Source: Oceanithermus profundus DSM 14977 (GTDB lineage Bacteria; Deinococcota; Deinococci; Deinococcales; Marinithermaceae). Taken from it: DNA of 64,000 nucleotides. Both the position numbers and the translations under genes were made by a program. Under the pieces are notes generated by a model. The model saw nothing but the letters and a program-made list of their open reading frames with translations, searched no databases and was not told the DNA's origin. Each line of letters starts with the position of its first letter. Positions within the stretch are counted from its first letter, which is position 1. Shown in pieces: positions 15,665 through 24,343 of the stretch. Location: assembly GCF_000183745.1 (NCBI RefSeq), contig NC_014753.1, forward strand, positions 1-64,000. The letters run 5' to 3'.

Positions 15665-16144
15665 TCAAAGGCGCTCAGCGAGACGGCGATCAAGCGGATA
15701 GGTGGTGGTCCGCAACCGCCTCAGGTGCACCGTGTCGTCGATGCGCACCAGGTAGTTCGTCCCCTCGGGGACCAAGACCGAGGGAACCTCGAGGACGGGG
15801 TTCAGGTCGCTCATATACCAGGCGTTCCCGAAGGTGCGCGTCGCGCTTACGTCGTCGAGGTTCTCCACCACGGAAGCCGGCGCCCGGGCCACGCCCGGTG
15901 CCTCGACGAGGAACTCGACGAGGGTGTAGCGGTGCAGGGCGTGCTCGATGTGGACGTAGAGCTCGAGTAGGGCAAGGGCTGGATGCTCGGCGGCGTAGAC
16001 GATCCGCACGTCCGGCCGGGCGGTGTGCCAGCGCCCGCTGACGAACGAGGCCCCTTCGCCGGAGAGCGGATCGAAGTCCGCTCTCCGGGTGTAGGGCCGG
16101 TCGGGGTCGTAGGCGCGCCAGAGGCGCAGCTCAGTAGACCCCAT
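15665..16144 (-). CDS. RES-domain toxin of a RES-Xre module
   Basis: RES toxins deplete NAD+ in the cell. The 159-residue protein has the R-x-W and SGRWH motifs (LRLWRAYDP, FVSGRWHTARPDVRIVYAA), the E in LALLELYVH, and the C-terminal PSVLVPEGTNYLV, which in this family carries the catalytic Ser region and a N-Y-L segment. It overlaps the antitoxin gene by 14 bases, the standard antitoxin-first order. Confidence 0.9.
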   Translation of the reverse strand: MGSTELRLWRAYDPDRPYTRRADFDPLSGEGASFVSGRWHTARPDVRIVYAAEHPALALLELYVHIEHALHRYTLVEFLVEAPGVARAPASVVENLDDVSATRTFGNAWYMSDLNPVLEVPSVLVPEGTNYLVRIDDTVHLRRLRTTTYPLDRRLAERL

Positions 16145-16490
16145 AGACCCCCTGCTTCGCGGTTTCCAGAACTGCTTCGTACCCCCTCAGGCTCCGCAGC
16201 AGGTTCAGGGGCCGCTCGCGACCCAGCGCCAGGTTGGGGTAGAGAAGCCAGTTGCGCACGTCCTCTTCGTTTCCGAAGAGCTCGAGCAGATGCTCGTAGG
16301 CCCGCGGCAGGTACTCCGCCAGGGCAGCCACACCGGGGTCCACCTCCTGCGCTTTTAGGTAGCGGAAGTAGCTGCTCCGCGACAGCCCCAAGAACTTCGC
16401 CTGCTCCTCGCGGCTCATTCCCAGAGACGTCGCGACTTCGGCGAATCGCGGCAAGGGGTTGGCGGGGCGTGCCGGGCTGGAAAGTGCCAT
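16131..16490 (-). CDS. Xre/MbcA/ParS-type antitoxin of a RES-Xre module
   Basis: Binds and blocks the RES toxin and probably represses its own promoter. The 119-residue protein has an N-terminal helix-turn-helix (EEQAKFLGLSRSSYFRYLKA) and a C-terminal toxin-binding domain (LFGNEEDVRNWLLYPNLAL...PLNLLRSLRGYEAV), including the conserved WL..PN pattern. AGGAGG lies seven bases before ATG 16490. Confidence 0.9.
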   Translation of the reverse strand: MALSSPARPANPLPRFAEVATSLGMSREEQAKFLGLSRSSYFRYLKAQEVDPGVAALAEYLPRAYEHLLELFGNEEDVRNWLLYPNLALGRERPLNLLRSLRGYEAVLETAKQGVYGVY

Positions 16491-16511
16491 TATGAAACCT
16501 CCTAAGTATCA

Positions 16512-16547
16512 GGATAGCACACCCCTACGCTCCGAGCCTTGCTATCC
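16512..16547 (-). promoter_or_regulatory. likely autoregulated promoter/operator of RES-Xre module 1
   Basis: GGATAGCA (16512-16519) and TGCTATCC (16540-16547) are an 8-bp inverted repeat. On the minus strand the first arm overlaps an extended -10 box, TGCTATCCT, placed upstream of the antitoxin gene. Binding of the antitoxin here is inferred. Confidence 0.5.
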
Positions 16548-19325
16548 ACACTTAGAGTAGCCGCAGGCGTGGCAGGTCCAGCACCCTTCACTGCGCACCA
16601 TGGGCTCGCCGCATTCGGGACAGGCGTGACCAGACTCCGCGGCTGCTCCGCCAGCGAGAACCACCGCAGGGGCAGGGGCCGGCTCGGGGGCGACGGTCTT
16701 CTTGGGTTCTGCGGCAGGCTCCTTTGCCCTTTCCTTCGTGGCGAGCTCCAGCGCCACCGCTATGAGATCGGCCTTGCTCGTCACGAAGCGCTTGGCGTAG
16801 CTCCCGTAGAGACCTCCGTTGATGCCCCGGAGCGTCTTGATGATCGCCTCGGGCGGCACCCCGTACTGAAGGGCGATGCTCACCACCCGGCCCAGGGCCT
16901 CGCTGTCGGCGTTGGTCTCGTCTCCGGCCTTGCCGGTGGTGATGATGACCTCGATGGGGTTGCCCTCGAAGTAGTTGACGGTCACCAAGTAACTGTGGGG
17001 GCGGCCGTCGCCGTTGGTGAGCTTCACCATGTCGGTGTGGCCGATCAGGCGGCTCGGGCGTTCGTATACGGGTACGGTGGGCTCCTCCGCCGGCAGCTCG
17101 GGCTCCTTGGGTGCGTCGTCGTCTTGCTTGGAGGTGGCGAGCACTTGCAAATCGCGGCTGCCGTCGCGGTAGACCGTGATCCCCTTGGCGCCGAGCTTCC
17201 AGGCCGTGCGGTAGACGGTAAGGACGTCTTCGACGGTCGCCTCGTTCGGAAGGTTGGTCGTCTTGGAGATCGCGTTGCCGACGAGCTGCTCGCTGGCGTC
17301 GAAAGCGCGTTGGACGGCGGCCTGCATGGCGACGTGGTCTTCCGGGGCCACATCGTGGGCGGTGACGAAGACGTCACGGATCGCTTGCGGCAAGAAGTCG
17401 AGTTGCTGCGGCGAACCGTGATGCTCCTGGAGAGCCGCCAGAACCGACTCCATGTTCCAACGTCCTTCGGGGGTGCGGTACCCCTCGGGGGGTTCGAACC
17501 CCTCGAGGAGGCGCGCGAACAGCGGGTGGACGAGGGGGACGTACTGCTCTCCGATGCGCCGCCAGACGAAGGCGGCGAAGATGGGCTCGATGCCGCTCGA
17601 GACGCCCGCAACCATGCTCACGGTGCCGGTCGGGGCGACGGTGAGGAGGGCCAGGTTGCGCCGCGGACGGATCCCCAGGGCCTCGAACTCCTTCTGGTGC
17701 TGCGCGTAGAGGGGGAAGACGCCACGCTCTTCGGCCAGGCGCTCGCTTTCGGCGAGGGCCTCGTCCCTGAGGATGCCGACGACGTGTTCCACGACCTCGC
17801 GCGCTTCGGGGTCGTCGTAACGGTACCCCATGAGGATGAGCATGTCGGCCAGGCCCATGACCCCGAGGCCCAGACGACGCGTGAGCGCCTGGGTTTCCTC
17901 GTTGTCCTTCACCGCATAGCGCGTGACGTCCAGGACGTTGTCGAGGAACCGCACGGCCAGACGCACGTCGCGGCGGAAGGCCGCTTCGTCGAAGGCGCCG
18001 TCCTTCACGTAGCTGGGCAGGATCATGGCCCCCAGATCGCACGCCTCGCCCTTGGCAAGGGGGATTTCACCGCAAGGGTTGGTCGCCGTGATGCGCCAGC
18101 GCTCATCCAGCACCTTCAGCGGGGACTTCTCGTTGATCCGGTCGATGAAGATCAGGCCGGGTTCCCCGGTAGCCCAGGCGTGCTCGGCGATCTGCTCGAG
18201 GATCCACGGACGGACGTCGGAAAGGGTGGGGAGCGAATCGTACTTCCCGGGGACCGGGTGGAGGTAGCCGGAGTCCACCGCGGGGCCGTCGAAGAGTTCG
18301 TTGTCGGCGAGCACGCTGATGTTGAAGGTGGCGATGTCGCCTTCGGCTTCCTCGCGGTCCAGGTCCTTGGCGGTGAGGAAGTCGAGCACGTCGGGGTGCT
18401 GCCACGAGAGGGTGGCCATCCCCGCGCCGCGGCGTGTGCCGCCCTGGCGCACGACCCGAAGGATCGGCGCGTAGACGTAGCGAAGGGTGGCCACCGGACC
18501 CGACTCGACCCCGCCGAGGCGCGCCCAGTAGAGGAAGTGGTCGAAGATCTCGCTGAGGAAGCTCACGGGGCCGCTGGCTGTACCGCCCGAACGCTTGACC
18601 GGCGCTCCTTCGGGGCGAAGCGCCGAGAAGTCGACGTAGACCTGCTCGCCGGCGAGGGCGCGACGCACCGCTTCGGTGGCGGCGTCGATGATGCCCCCCA
18701 TGTCGTCCGGCACCTCGATCGCACCTTGCGGCAACGCTTCCCGGACGATCACGCCCTGCTCCCTGGCGAGGGCGCGCAGCTCGTCCGAGAGCTCGCCGTA
18801 GACGGCCCGCAGGAAGATGCGACCGGCGAAGACCCCGCGGTCGGGGCGGGCCGGGTCGGTGGGCGGGTAGTCGCCGCGGATGAAGCTCCGCACGTCGGGA
18901 TGATCCGCCCGCATGAACGCAACGGGGTCCGGGAAGATGACCTGTACCCCACGGCGCGCGGGCGGCAGCGCGTCCAGGTTGACGCCGTTGCCGCCCCCGA
19001 CCTTGGTGACCAGGGCGAGCTTGCGGGCGATCTCCATGACGCCCTCGAGGGAGCCCTCGGGGTGCTCGAGCGCTCCCTGGACGTGGCAGTTGAGCAGGTT
19101 GCCGTGACCGGTCCCGGCCCCCGCGAGGATCCGCCCTCCGGGCAGGAAGCGCTTCTCGGCCATCAGCTCGTAGAAGCGCTCCTCCCACACTTCTCGTTCC
19201 GGGCCTTCGGGGCGGGCGATCTCCCGCGCGACCCGCCTGAGGACGTCCTCGACCGAGTCTTCGCCGGGTTGGGCATACTGCCGTCGGACGATCGCTTGGG
19301 CGTGTTCGTCGAAGGGTGTAGGCAT
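16542..19325 (-). CDS. nrdJ: vitamin B12-dependent (class II) ribonucleotide reductase
   Basis: Reduces ribonucleotides to deoxyribonucleotides using adenosylcobalamin. The 927-residue protein carries NLLNCHV near residue 115 (redox Cys), the active-site NPCGEIPLAKGEACDLG, SGIEPIFAAFVWRR, and a C-terminal zinc-ribbon-like tail with CPECGEPM and CHACGYSKCG that shuttles electrons. ATG 19325 follows GGAGG. Together with Dcd and ThyX it gives this replicon its own supply of DNA precursors. Its stop lies inside the promoter region of the RES-Xre module. Confidence 0.96.
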   Translation of the reverse strand: MPTPFDEHAQAIVRRQYAQPGEDSVEDVLRRVAREIARPEGPEREVWEERFYELMAEKRFLPGGRILAGAGTGHGNLLNCHVQGALEHPEGSLEGVMEIARKLALVTKVGGGNGVNLDALPPARRGVQVIFPDPVAFMRADHPDVRSFIRGDYPPTDPARPDRGVFAGRIFLRAVYGELSDELRALAREQGVIVREALPQGAIEVPDDMGGIIDAATEAVRRALAGEQVYVDFSALRPEGAPVKRSGGTASGPVSFLSEIFDHFLYWARLGGVESGPVATLRYVYAPILRVVRQGGTRRGAGMATLSWQHPDVLDFLTAKDLDREEAEGDIATFNISVLADNELFDGPAVDSGYLHPVPGKYDSLPTLSDVRPWILEQIAEHAWATGEPGLIFIDRINEKSPLKVLDERWRITATNPCGEIPLAKGEACDLGAMILPSYVKDGAFDEAAFRRDVRLAVRFLDNVLDVTRYAVKDNEETQALTRRLGLGVMGLADMLILMGYRYDDPEAREVVEHVVGILRDEALAESERLAEERGVFPLYAQHQKEFEALGIRPRRNLALLTVAPTGTVSMVAGVSSGIEPIFAAFVWRRIGEQYVPLVHPLFARLLEGFEPPEGYRTPEGRWNMESVLAALQEHHGSPQQLDFLPQAIRDVFVTAHDVAPEDHVAMQAAVQRAFDASEQLVGNAISKTTNLPNEATVEDVLTVYRTAWKLGAKGITVYRDGSRDLQVLATSKQDDDAPKEPELPAEEPTVPVYERPSRLIGHTDMVKLTNGDGRPHSYLVTVNYFEGNPIEVIITTGKAGDETNADSEALGRVVSIALQYGVPPEAIIKTLRGINGGLYGSYAKRFVTSKADLIAVALELATKERAKEPAAEPKKTVAPEPAPAPAVVLAGGAAAESGHACPECGEPMVRSEGCWTCHACGYSKCG

Positions 19326-19430
19326 ACTTCCTCCTTACGGGCGATGAGACGCCGTGGACTCATCCCCGAGGCTAGCGGTGGTGGTGCGGGGATTGGGCGG
19401 ATTTCGCAGTTTGCTGCCGGAACGCGCGGG

Positions 19431-19742
19431 CTAGGTCCGAGAGGGCGGCCTGCCTTCGTCCAGGCGAGCGGACTCGGTGGCCACATGCCGCGCGAGCGCC
19501 GCAACGAGTTGCTCGAGGCGAGCGAGTAGCTCGCGTGCCTCGTGGCGCAGGTCGCTCGAATCTTTGTTTCCGGTCAGGAGGTCCAAGGCGTGCTGGAGGT
19601 CCCTCAGGCTCTCACAGAGGGGTTGGATGGAGCCGAGGTTGCCCCTGCGAGCCCGGTCCAGGACGTCCCGAGCCCGACGTACCTTGATCTTGGCTTGCGA
19701 GGCGAGAAGGTCTTCGAGTTCGCTTCGCTTCTTCTCGGCCAC
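19431..19742 (-). CDS. small coiled-coil hypothetical protein
   Basis: An unrecognised 103-residue protein, helical throughout with heptad-like Leu spacing (LLARLEQLVAALARHV). Starts at GTG 19742 behind AAAGGA. It sits between two unknown genes, upstream of nrdJ on the same strand. Confidence 0.55.
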   Translation of the reverse strand: MAEKKRSELEDLLASQAKIKVRRARDVLDRARRGNLGSIQPLCESLRDLQHALDLLTGNKDSSDLRHEARELLARLEQLVAALARHVATESARLDEGRPPSRT

Positions 19743-19830
19743 GGTTCGCTTTCCTTTCTCGGGGGTTCGGGGCGGGTCGCCGTCACCCGCGCGTAGGTTA
19801 CGCAGGCGCCCGCTTCTCGAGGGCGGGTGG

Positions 19831-20142
19831 TCACGACACCGGTGAGATGTAGTGCGGGTTGATCATGGGGCCAATACGCATGGGCCGTTCCGCCCAGCCA
19901 TCGAGCAGGGCCTCGACCTCGTCGCGCTCGGCGTACTGACCGAGTAGGATCGCGCGCCGATGGCCGAGTGGCGCGACCTCCACGGCGTAGAGCTCCCCGG
20001 TGCGCTCGATCCAGGACACGCGCCAGGGGGAAGGAGAACGGTCATCGAGCATGCGCCAGTGCACGCCGAAGTCGATTTCGCGACTGATCTTCCGGTCGGG
20101 GCGTTCGATGAAGGTGGTGTAGTCCAGAAGTTCGTAGTTCAT
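19831..20142 (-). CDS. hypothetical protein next to DNA adenine methylase
   Basis: A 103-residue protein of unknown function (WRVSWIERTGELYAVEVAPL, then AERDEVEALLDGWAE). Its ATG overlaps the stop of the dam-type gene by 4 bases, so the two are coupled. It has the look of small plasmid proteins with a beta-sheet core and a helix. Confidence 0.55.
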   Translation of the reverse strand: MNYELLDYTTFIERPDRKISREIDFGVHWRMLDDRSPSPWRVSWIERTGELYAVEVAPLGHRRAILLGQYAERDEVEALLDGWAERPMRIGPMINPHYISPVS

Positions 20143-21041
20143 GATGCCTTCGTGCAGGCGGGTGGATCGAAGAGCGGCGAGGCCTTGGCGGCGGTTCGGG
20201 GATTCGCCCTCAGAAAGGCCTCCGGCAGCGGGTAGTTGGCGACCAGGAGCTCCAGGCCCTGCCCGGAGCTTTGGGTGCGCAAGCCCCAGGGCACGTTCAG
20301 CGGGTAGTAGCGCACGCCATCACCAAGGATTCTACCCATTTCCTCGCGCAGCTCGGGGTCGTCGTAGGTCGAGAGCAGCCATCTCCCCTCGAGGTTCACG
20401 AGCGTCCGCCACAACTCTCGGTGGCCCTCGATCCCCCGCATCCCGACGCCGTAGCGCACCTGGTGGCCCGGGTACGGCGGGTCGACGTAGAAAACCGTGT
20501 CGGGGCCGTCGTAGCGCTCGAGGACCTCCTGCCAGGGCAGGGCTTCGATGAGGACGCCCTGGAGCCTTCGGTGCACCGGCGCGATGCGCTCTTCGAGGCT
20601 CGCCAAGGCCCCGATCAAGCGGTTGCCCCCACCCTTGTCGTTCACGGCGGTCTGGAAACGCGGCCGGCCCGCCTCCGCGCCCCACCCGCCCATGACCAGG
20701 TAGAAGAACCGGTAGGCGCGCTCGACCGGCGAGAGCTCGGCCGGGTCGAGCGCGGCCAGGCGCTCGTACTCGCTCCGCGCGACCAGGGCCCAGCGGAAGG
20801 CCCGCACGAAGGCCTCGGGTTCGTCGCGAACGACCTGGAAAAAGTTGACCAGCTCGCCGTCGAGGTCGTTGTAGACCTCGACGGAGCTCCTAGGTTTGGC
20901 CAGCAGCACCGAAGCGGCCCCTCCGAAGGGTTCGACGTAGGTGTGGTGGGAGGGAAGCGCCCGAACGATCAGGCCGGCAACGCGGCCCTTGCCCCCGGCC
21001 CAGCGCAGGGGGCTCTTGACGCGTGCAGTGCTGGGCGTCAT
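20139..21041 (-). CDS. D12-class N6-adenine DNA methyltransferase (Dam-like)
   Basis: Methylates adenine in DNA. The 300-residue protein has motif X/I PLRWAGGKGR at the N-terminus, VEPFGGAASVLL and the catalytic YVDPPYPG, in the order of alpha-class Dam/DpnM enzymes. ATG 21041 lies four bases after the upstream stop. The open frame extends further but the extra residues are not methylase-like. Whether it pairs with a nuclease is not visible; it may be a solitary enzyme. Confidence 0.93.
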   Translation of the reverse strand: MTPSTARVKSPLRWAGGKGRVAGLIVRALPSHHTYVEPFGGAASVLLAKPRSSVEVYNDLDGELVNFFQVVRDEPEAFVRAFRWALVARSEYERLAALDPAELSPVERAYRFFYLVMGGWGAEAGRPRFQTAVNDKGGGNRLIGALASLEERIAPVHRRLQGVLIEALPWQEVLERYDGPDTVFYVDPPYPGHQVRYGVGMRGIEGHRELWRTLVNLEGRWLLSTYDDPELREEMGRILGDGVRYYPLNVPWGLRTQSSGQGLELLVANYPLPEAFLRANPRTAAKASPLFDPPACTKAS

Positions 21042-21045
21042 GGAT

Positions 21046-21387
21046 TCAGGCGGCTTGCCAGCGTTGGCCGCGGTATTCTTCGGCTTCGACCTGGACCGGA
21101 GGGGCGTCGGGCCACTCCACGCGCTGGATCTGCCGTGCGAGGTATTCCGCGGTGATGCGGGTGCGCGGGCGCGTTTCGAACGACGACCGGGGGCGGAACG
21201 AACCAGGCCCGAGGCGCTCGGCAACGACCCAGGTGCGCTTCATCCCGGGGAGGTAGCTCCCCTCGTTGATGATCGCGAACGTCTTGCCCCGGGCGGGCAC
21301 GAGGACGCCGCCGCCGGGGTGGCTTCCGGCGTCGTTCAGCCGCCGGGCCGCAACCTCGAGGTCGGGAACGTGCCACAGGTGGTACAT
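21046..21387 (-). CDS. hypothetical protein upstream of DNA adenine methylase
   Basis: A 113-residue protein, MYHLWHVPDLEVAARRL..., with a central SYLPGMKRTWVVAERLG and an acidic C-terminus. Not recognised. AGGAGG precedes ATG 21387 and the stop is four bases from the methylase start. Confidence 0.6.
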   Translation of the reverse strand: MYHLWHVPDLEVAARRLNDAGSHPGGGVLVPARGKTFAIINEGSYLPGMKRTWVVAERLGPGSFRPRSSFETRPRTRITAEYLARQIQRVEWPDAPPVQVEAEEYRGQRWQAA

Positions 21388-21413
21388 GCGAACCTCCTTT
21401 CGCTTGCGGGCGG

Positions 21414-21818
21414 TCAGCCCAAGTCTTCCCAGGGGGCGCCTTCGATCGGGTACCACTCGATCTCCTCGGGGACGTCTTCTTCTTCGTCCTCTACCGGCTC
21501 GCTGTAGAGGACGTAGATCGCGGTTTCTCCGGAGTCGGTATGCAGGGGGTTGAGCTCGCGGTCTTGCAGCTCGAGGTCGATGCGCCAGTGATCGCCTTCG
21601 GCGAGGGCGCGCTTTGCGGCCTCGAGGGCCTCCTCCAGGGTTTCGAACGAGCCGAGGATGGTCTCGTTGTCCACGCCGATGGCGTAGAAGCTGGGAAGCG
21701 TGTTGAGCTCGTCGAGGGCGATTTCGATGGGATCGCCGACCCCGGGGTGTTCCGCTTCGACCGTGTCCTTGTAGAGAAGTACGACGGGGGGCAGGGTGGG
21801 GGCGTGTTTCGCATGCAC
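21414..21818 (-). CDS. hypothetical protein with C-terminal EIEWYPIEGAPWE tag
   Basis: A 134-residue acidic protein starting at GTG 21818, seven bases after GGAGG. Its last 16 residues (PEEIEWYPIEGAPWED) recur in the otherwise different small protein at 26665-26892. The remainder has an IDLELQDRELNPLHTDSG stretch. Function unknown; the shared tail suggests a common partner or a copied segment. Confidence 0.6.
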   Translation of the reverse strand: MHAKHAPTLPPVVLLYKDTVEAEHPGVGDPIEIALDELNTLPSFYAIGVDNETILGSFETLEEALEAAKRALAEGDHWRIDLELQDRELNPLHTDSGETAIYVLYSEPVEDEEEDVPEEIEWYPIEGAPWEDLG

Positions 21819-21832
21819 TTTGTACCTCCACG

Positions 21833-21861
21833 AAAAGACCCGGCGGTTGCTCCGCCGGGTC
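21833..21861 (-). terminator. Rho-independent terminator
   Basis: On the minus strand, GACCCGGCGG and CCGCCGGGTC arms around a 5-base loop are followed by TTTTCG. It separates the ThyX-membrane protein unit from the gene starting at 21818. Confidence 0.8.
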
Positions 21862-21881
21862 GCCAGGAAACTTTGGCTCGC

Positions 21882-22283
21882 TCAGGGCGAGCAGCCGAAC
21901 CAGAGCCTTAGCTGCCACCGTCCGATGGTGCGCAGGTAGACGTAGCCCAGCGCGTAGCTGATCACCAACACTTCAGGCGGCCAGCCGACCTGAGCAGCGA
22001 CCAGGGCAACGACGGCGGGAACGGCCGTCGGTTCTCCGGGCCAGGTGGGGCGGAACCGAGGCAGAGAGATGACCGGAAGAGGCTGGGCGAAGAGGGAGCC
22101 GGCCCAGGTTAGCGCTACGGTATAGGCCAGGGTAAGCCGCAGGGACGTGGCCAGGTCGCCGGGCACGAAGGGGAGCGAGAAGACGGCGGCCGCAAGCGCG
22201 GCGACCAGGAAGATGGCTTCGAGGTACTGCCAAACAAGGACGGCTCGAGGACAGCGGGGATCCGGTCGCCTGGAAGGCTTCAT
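21882..22283 (-). CDS. small integral membrane protein downstream of thyX
   Basis: A 133-residue protein with about four hydrophobic segments: YLEAIFLVAALAAAVFSLPF, LRLTLAYTVALTWAGSLF, VPAVVALVAAQVGW and VLVISYALGYVYL. No recognised family. Its ATG overlaps the thyX stop by 4 bases (ATGA), so it is translated with ThyX. A terminator follows it. Confidence 0.65.
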   Translation of the reverse strand: MKPSRRPDPRCPRAVLVWQYLEAIFLVAALAAAVFSLPFVPGDLATSLRLTLAYTVALTWAGSLFAQPLPVISLPRFRPTWPGEPTAVPAVVALVAAQVGWPPEVLVISYALGYVYLRTIGRWQLRLWFGCSP

Positions 22284-23335
22284 GACCCTACCGCGCTTTC
22301 GAGGTAGCGGTAGCCCTGCCCGTCGCACACCGGGCAGGTCTCCTCCTCCGGGGGCAACCAGGAGGGGTCGCGGTCGGGGTACTGGTCGTCGGCGATCCCC
22401 AGTTCGCTGGCGAGTTCCCGCAGGCGGGCGTATTCCTCTTCGCCTATGCCGCGAGTTGCTGCGGCTTCCCAGAAGCCCCAACGGTCGGCGACGACCCCTT
22501 CGCCGCGGCACTCCGAGCACGTAGTCCGGACGTAGCCCAGCTTTTCCAGCGCTTCCCGCGCTCGGCTGTTCGAAAGGTCGGCTTTCTTGAGAGCGGCTTC
22601 GTAAGCGTAGGGGTCGATCTGCCTGCGCAGCGTGGCGATCTCGCTCGCGCTCAGCGTGCGCGCGTACAGCACGTGCTCTTCGAACGAGCGCCACACCAGC
22701 GGTACCCGCGCCTTCACGAACTCGGCCACCGCGCGGGCGTACGCGCGTATCTCGGCCTGGGCGTGATGGTCGAGCCGCAGCTTGAGAAAGTGCAGCAGGT
22801 TGTGCAGGTCTTGCTTCCAGTAGAACTCGGTGTAGATGCCCACGGGCAGGACGCTGCGGGCCTGTTCGCGCGCCACCCCAAGCTCGAGCAGTTTCTGATA
22901 GTGGGCATAGGCTTCGCGCTCGGATTCGGCCAGCAGCCGGGCGGCTTTTTCGGCCGCTTCCGCCGGCAGCTCGCCTTCACCCACCTGTTTATTCAGCTCG
23001 CTTTGCGCCCGCAGCTCGCCGGGCTCGGGCTCGTAGAACTCGTCTTTCAGTACCGAATACCGCGCCGAGATCTCGTTGACGCTGGCGGTGCGGTGGCGGA
23101 ACCACTGCCGGGTGACGAAGATGGGCGCCTTGACGTGAAAGGTGAACTCCACCATCTCGAAGGGGCTGGTGTGCCGGTGGCGCATCAGGTAGTCGATCAG
23201 GGCCGCGTCCTCGCGCACGGTCTTGGTGCCTTCGCCGTAGCTCACGCGCGCCGCCTGGACGATGCGTCGGTCGTCGCCCATCGCGTCCACCAGGCGCACG
23301 AAGCCCTTGTCGAGCACGGGTATCGTCTTGGTCAT
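22280..23335 (-). CDS. thyX: flavin-dependent thymidylate synthase with C-terminal zinc-binding extension
   Basis: Makes dTMP from dUMP using FAD and methylene-tetrahydrofolate. The ThyX signature RHRx7S is at residues 80-90 (RHRTASVNEIS), with YSVLKDEFY and the QDLHNLLHFLKLR region later. The family is usually 220-270 residues; this one has 351. The extra 80-100 residues carry CSECRGEG and CPVCDGQG, like one DnaJ-type zinc finger split by a helical segment. ATG 23335 follows AGGAGG; an upstream extension of the frame lacks a ribosome binding site. Confidence 0.93.
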   Translation of the reverse strand: MTKTIPVLDKGFVRLVDAMGDDRRIVQAARVSYGEGTKTVREDAALIDYLMRHRHTSPFEMVEFTFHVKAPIFVTRQWFRHRTASVNEISARYSVLKDEFYEPEPGELRAQSELNKQVGEGELPAEAAEKAARLLAESEREAYAHYQKLLELGVAREQARSVLPVGIYTEFYWKQDLHNLLHFLKLRLDHHAQAEIRAYARAVAEFVKARVPLVWRSFEEHVLYARTLSASEIATLRRQIDPYAYEAALKKADLSNSRAREALEKLGYVRTTCSECRGEGVVADRWGFWEAAATRGIGEEEYARLRELASELGIADDQYPDRDPSWLPPEEETCPVCDGQGYRYLESAVGS

Positions 23336-23400
23336 GAGGCCTCCTGGGTTCAGGATAGGGCGGCCGCCGCCTGCCATGGGTGCGCGACCACTCCTCCTCG

Positions 23401-23826
23401 CTACCCGTTTAACGGTAGCTCGCGAGGATCCAGCGGCTCGGAGCGGTAGACGGCGCCGCTCTCGCTTTCGTGGACTTCCAGAACCACGTCGCCGGTTTGC
23501 TGGACGACGACGTGAAAGGCGTCCACCTTCCCGACGGCAAGGGGCAGGTCTTCCGTAGAAGGAACGAGCGCGACGTCGCGCTCTTCCTCCATCAGGGGCT
23601 TCGCCCACTCGGCGGTGTCGAGGGGGTACAGGGCTGCTCCGTCTAGGCAGTGGACCAGGTTGCGGGACGCGGCTTCGACGAAGCCCCATTCCGCGAGCTC
23701 GCTGGCGTAGCTGGCCAGCGAGCCGAGTTCCTGGGCGAAGGACGGACCGGCGAGGACCACGCCGACCTCGCTTGCCTGTTCGTCGATTTCGTGGGCCACT
23801 CGGATGGCCAGAAAGTGGTGTTCCAT
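23401..23826 (-). CDS. hypothetical protein
   Basis: A 141-residue acidic protein of unknown function, MEHHFLAIRVAHEIDEQ..., ending in a beta-rich VVLEVHESESGAVYRSEPL. AGGAGG lies just before ATG 23826. It is the last of a run of three small genes transcribed towards thyX. Confidence 0.6.
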   Translation of the reverse strand: MEHHFLAIRVAHEIDEQASEVGVVLAGPSFAQELGSLASYASELAEWGFVEAASRNLVHCLDGAALYPLDTAEWAKPLMEEERDVALVPSTEDLPLAVGKVDAFHVVVQQTGDVVLEVHESESGAVYRSEPLDPRELPLNG

Positions 23827-23845
23827 GCTTCCTCCTTTGGTGCGG

Positions 23846-24343
23846 CTAACGGGTCGCTCCTTCGAGGTCCGGTGAAGCAAGGGGGACGGCGGTGCGGTAC
23901 CCCCGTACGGAAACGGCCAGGACGCGGCCCTCGAGGTCGAGCTCGATTGCAACGTTCTGCAAGGGGCCGTCCTGGAAGCGGTAGACCCCGTCCCCACCGC
24001 ACTCCATTTGGCTGAGCGCCCAGGGAAGGCCTCCGGGTTGGGAGAGAAGCGCGGTCCATTTGCCCACGAAGAAGTGCACGGTCTGGACGCTACTGCCGAC
24101 GACCGACTTGGGAAGCTCGTCGAAGCTCGATGTGCGAAGTTCCTCGAGCGGCTCGGCCTCTTCCGGATGAGGGAGGCTTTCGACGAACTGCGCACCTGCC
24201 GGGAGCTCTTCGGGGCGCGGCAGCCGATCTACAGCTTTCTCGGCTTCCTTCAGGGCCCCCTCTAAGCTGTCCGCGGTGACCACGACCGCTTCTTCGATCG
24301 CGAGCTGGTAGTAGGTGGTGACCGGAATACGCCAGGTTTTCAT
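23846..24343 (-). CDS. hypothetical protein
   Basis: A 165-residue protein of unknown function. N-terminus MKTWRIPVTTYYQLAIEEAV and then a helix DSLEGALKEAEKAVDRL resemble the small DpnD/PcfM-like plasmid domain that reads an amino-terminal strand followed by a helix; this is only a resemblance. ATG 24343 overlaps the upstream stop by 4 bases. Confidence 0.6.
   Translation of the reverse strand: MKTWRIPVTTYYQLAIEEAVVVTADSLEGALKEAEKAVDRLPRPEELPAGAQFVESLPHPEEAEPLEELRTSSFDELPKSVVGSSVQTVHFFVGKWTALLSQPGGLPWALSQMECGGDGVYRFQDGPLQNVAIELDLEGRVLAVSVRGYRTAVPLASPDLEGATR

Noticed and set aside
16539-19529. A 996-residue plus-strand open frame opposite nrdJ
   Set aside because: It is the antisense of a well-supported class II reductase in GC-rich DNA; composition is Gly/Arg/Val-rich with no known motif.
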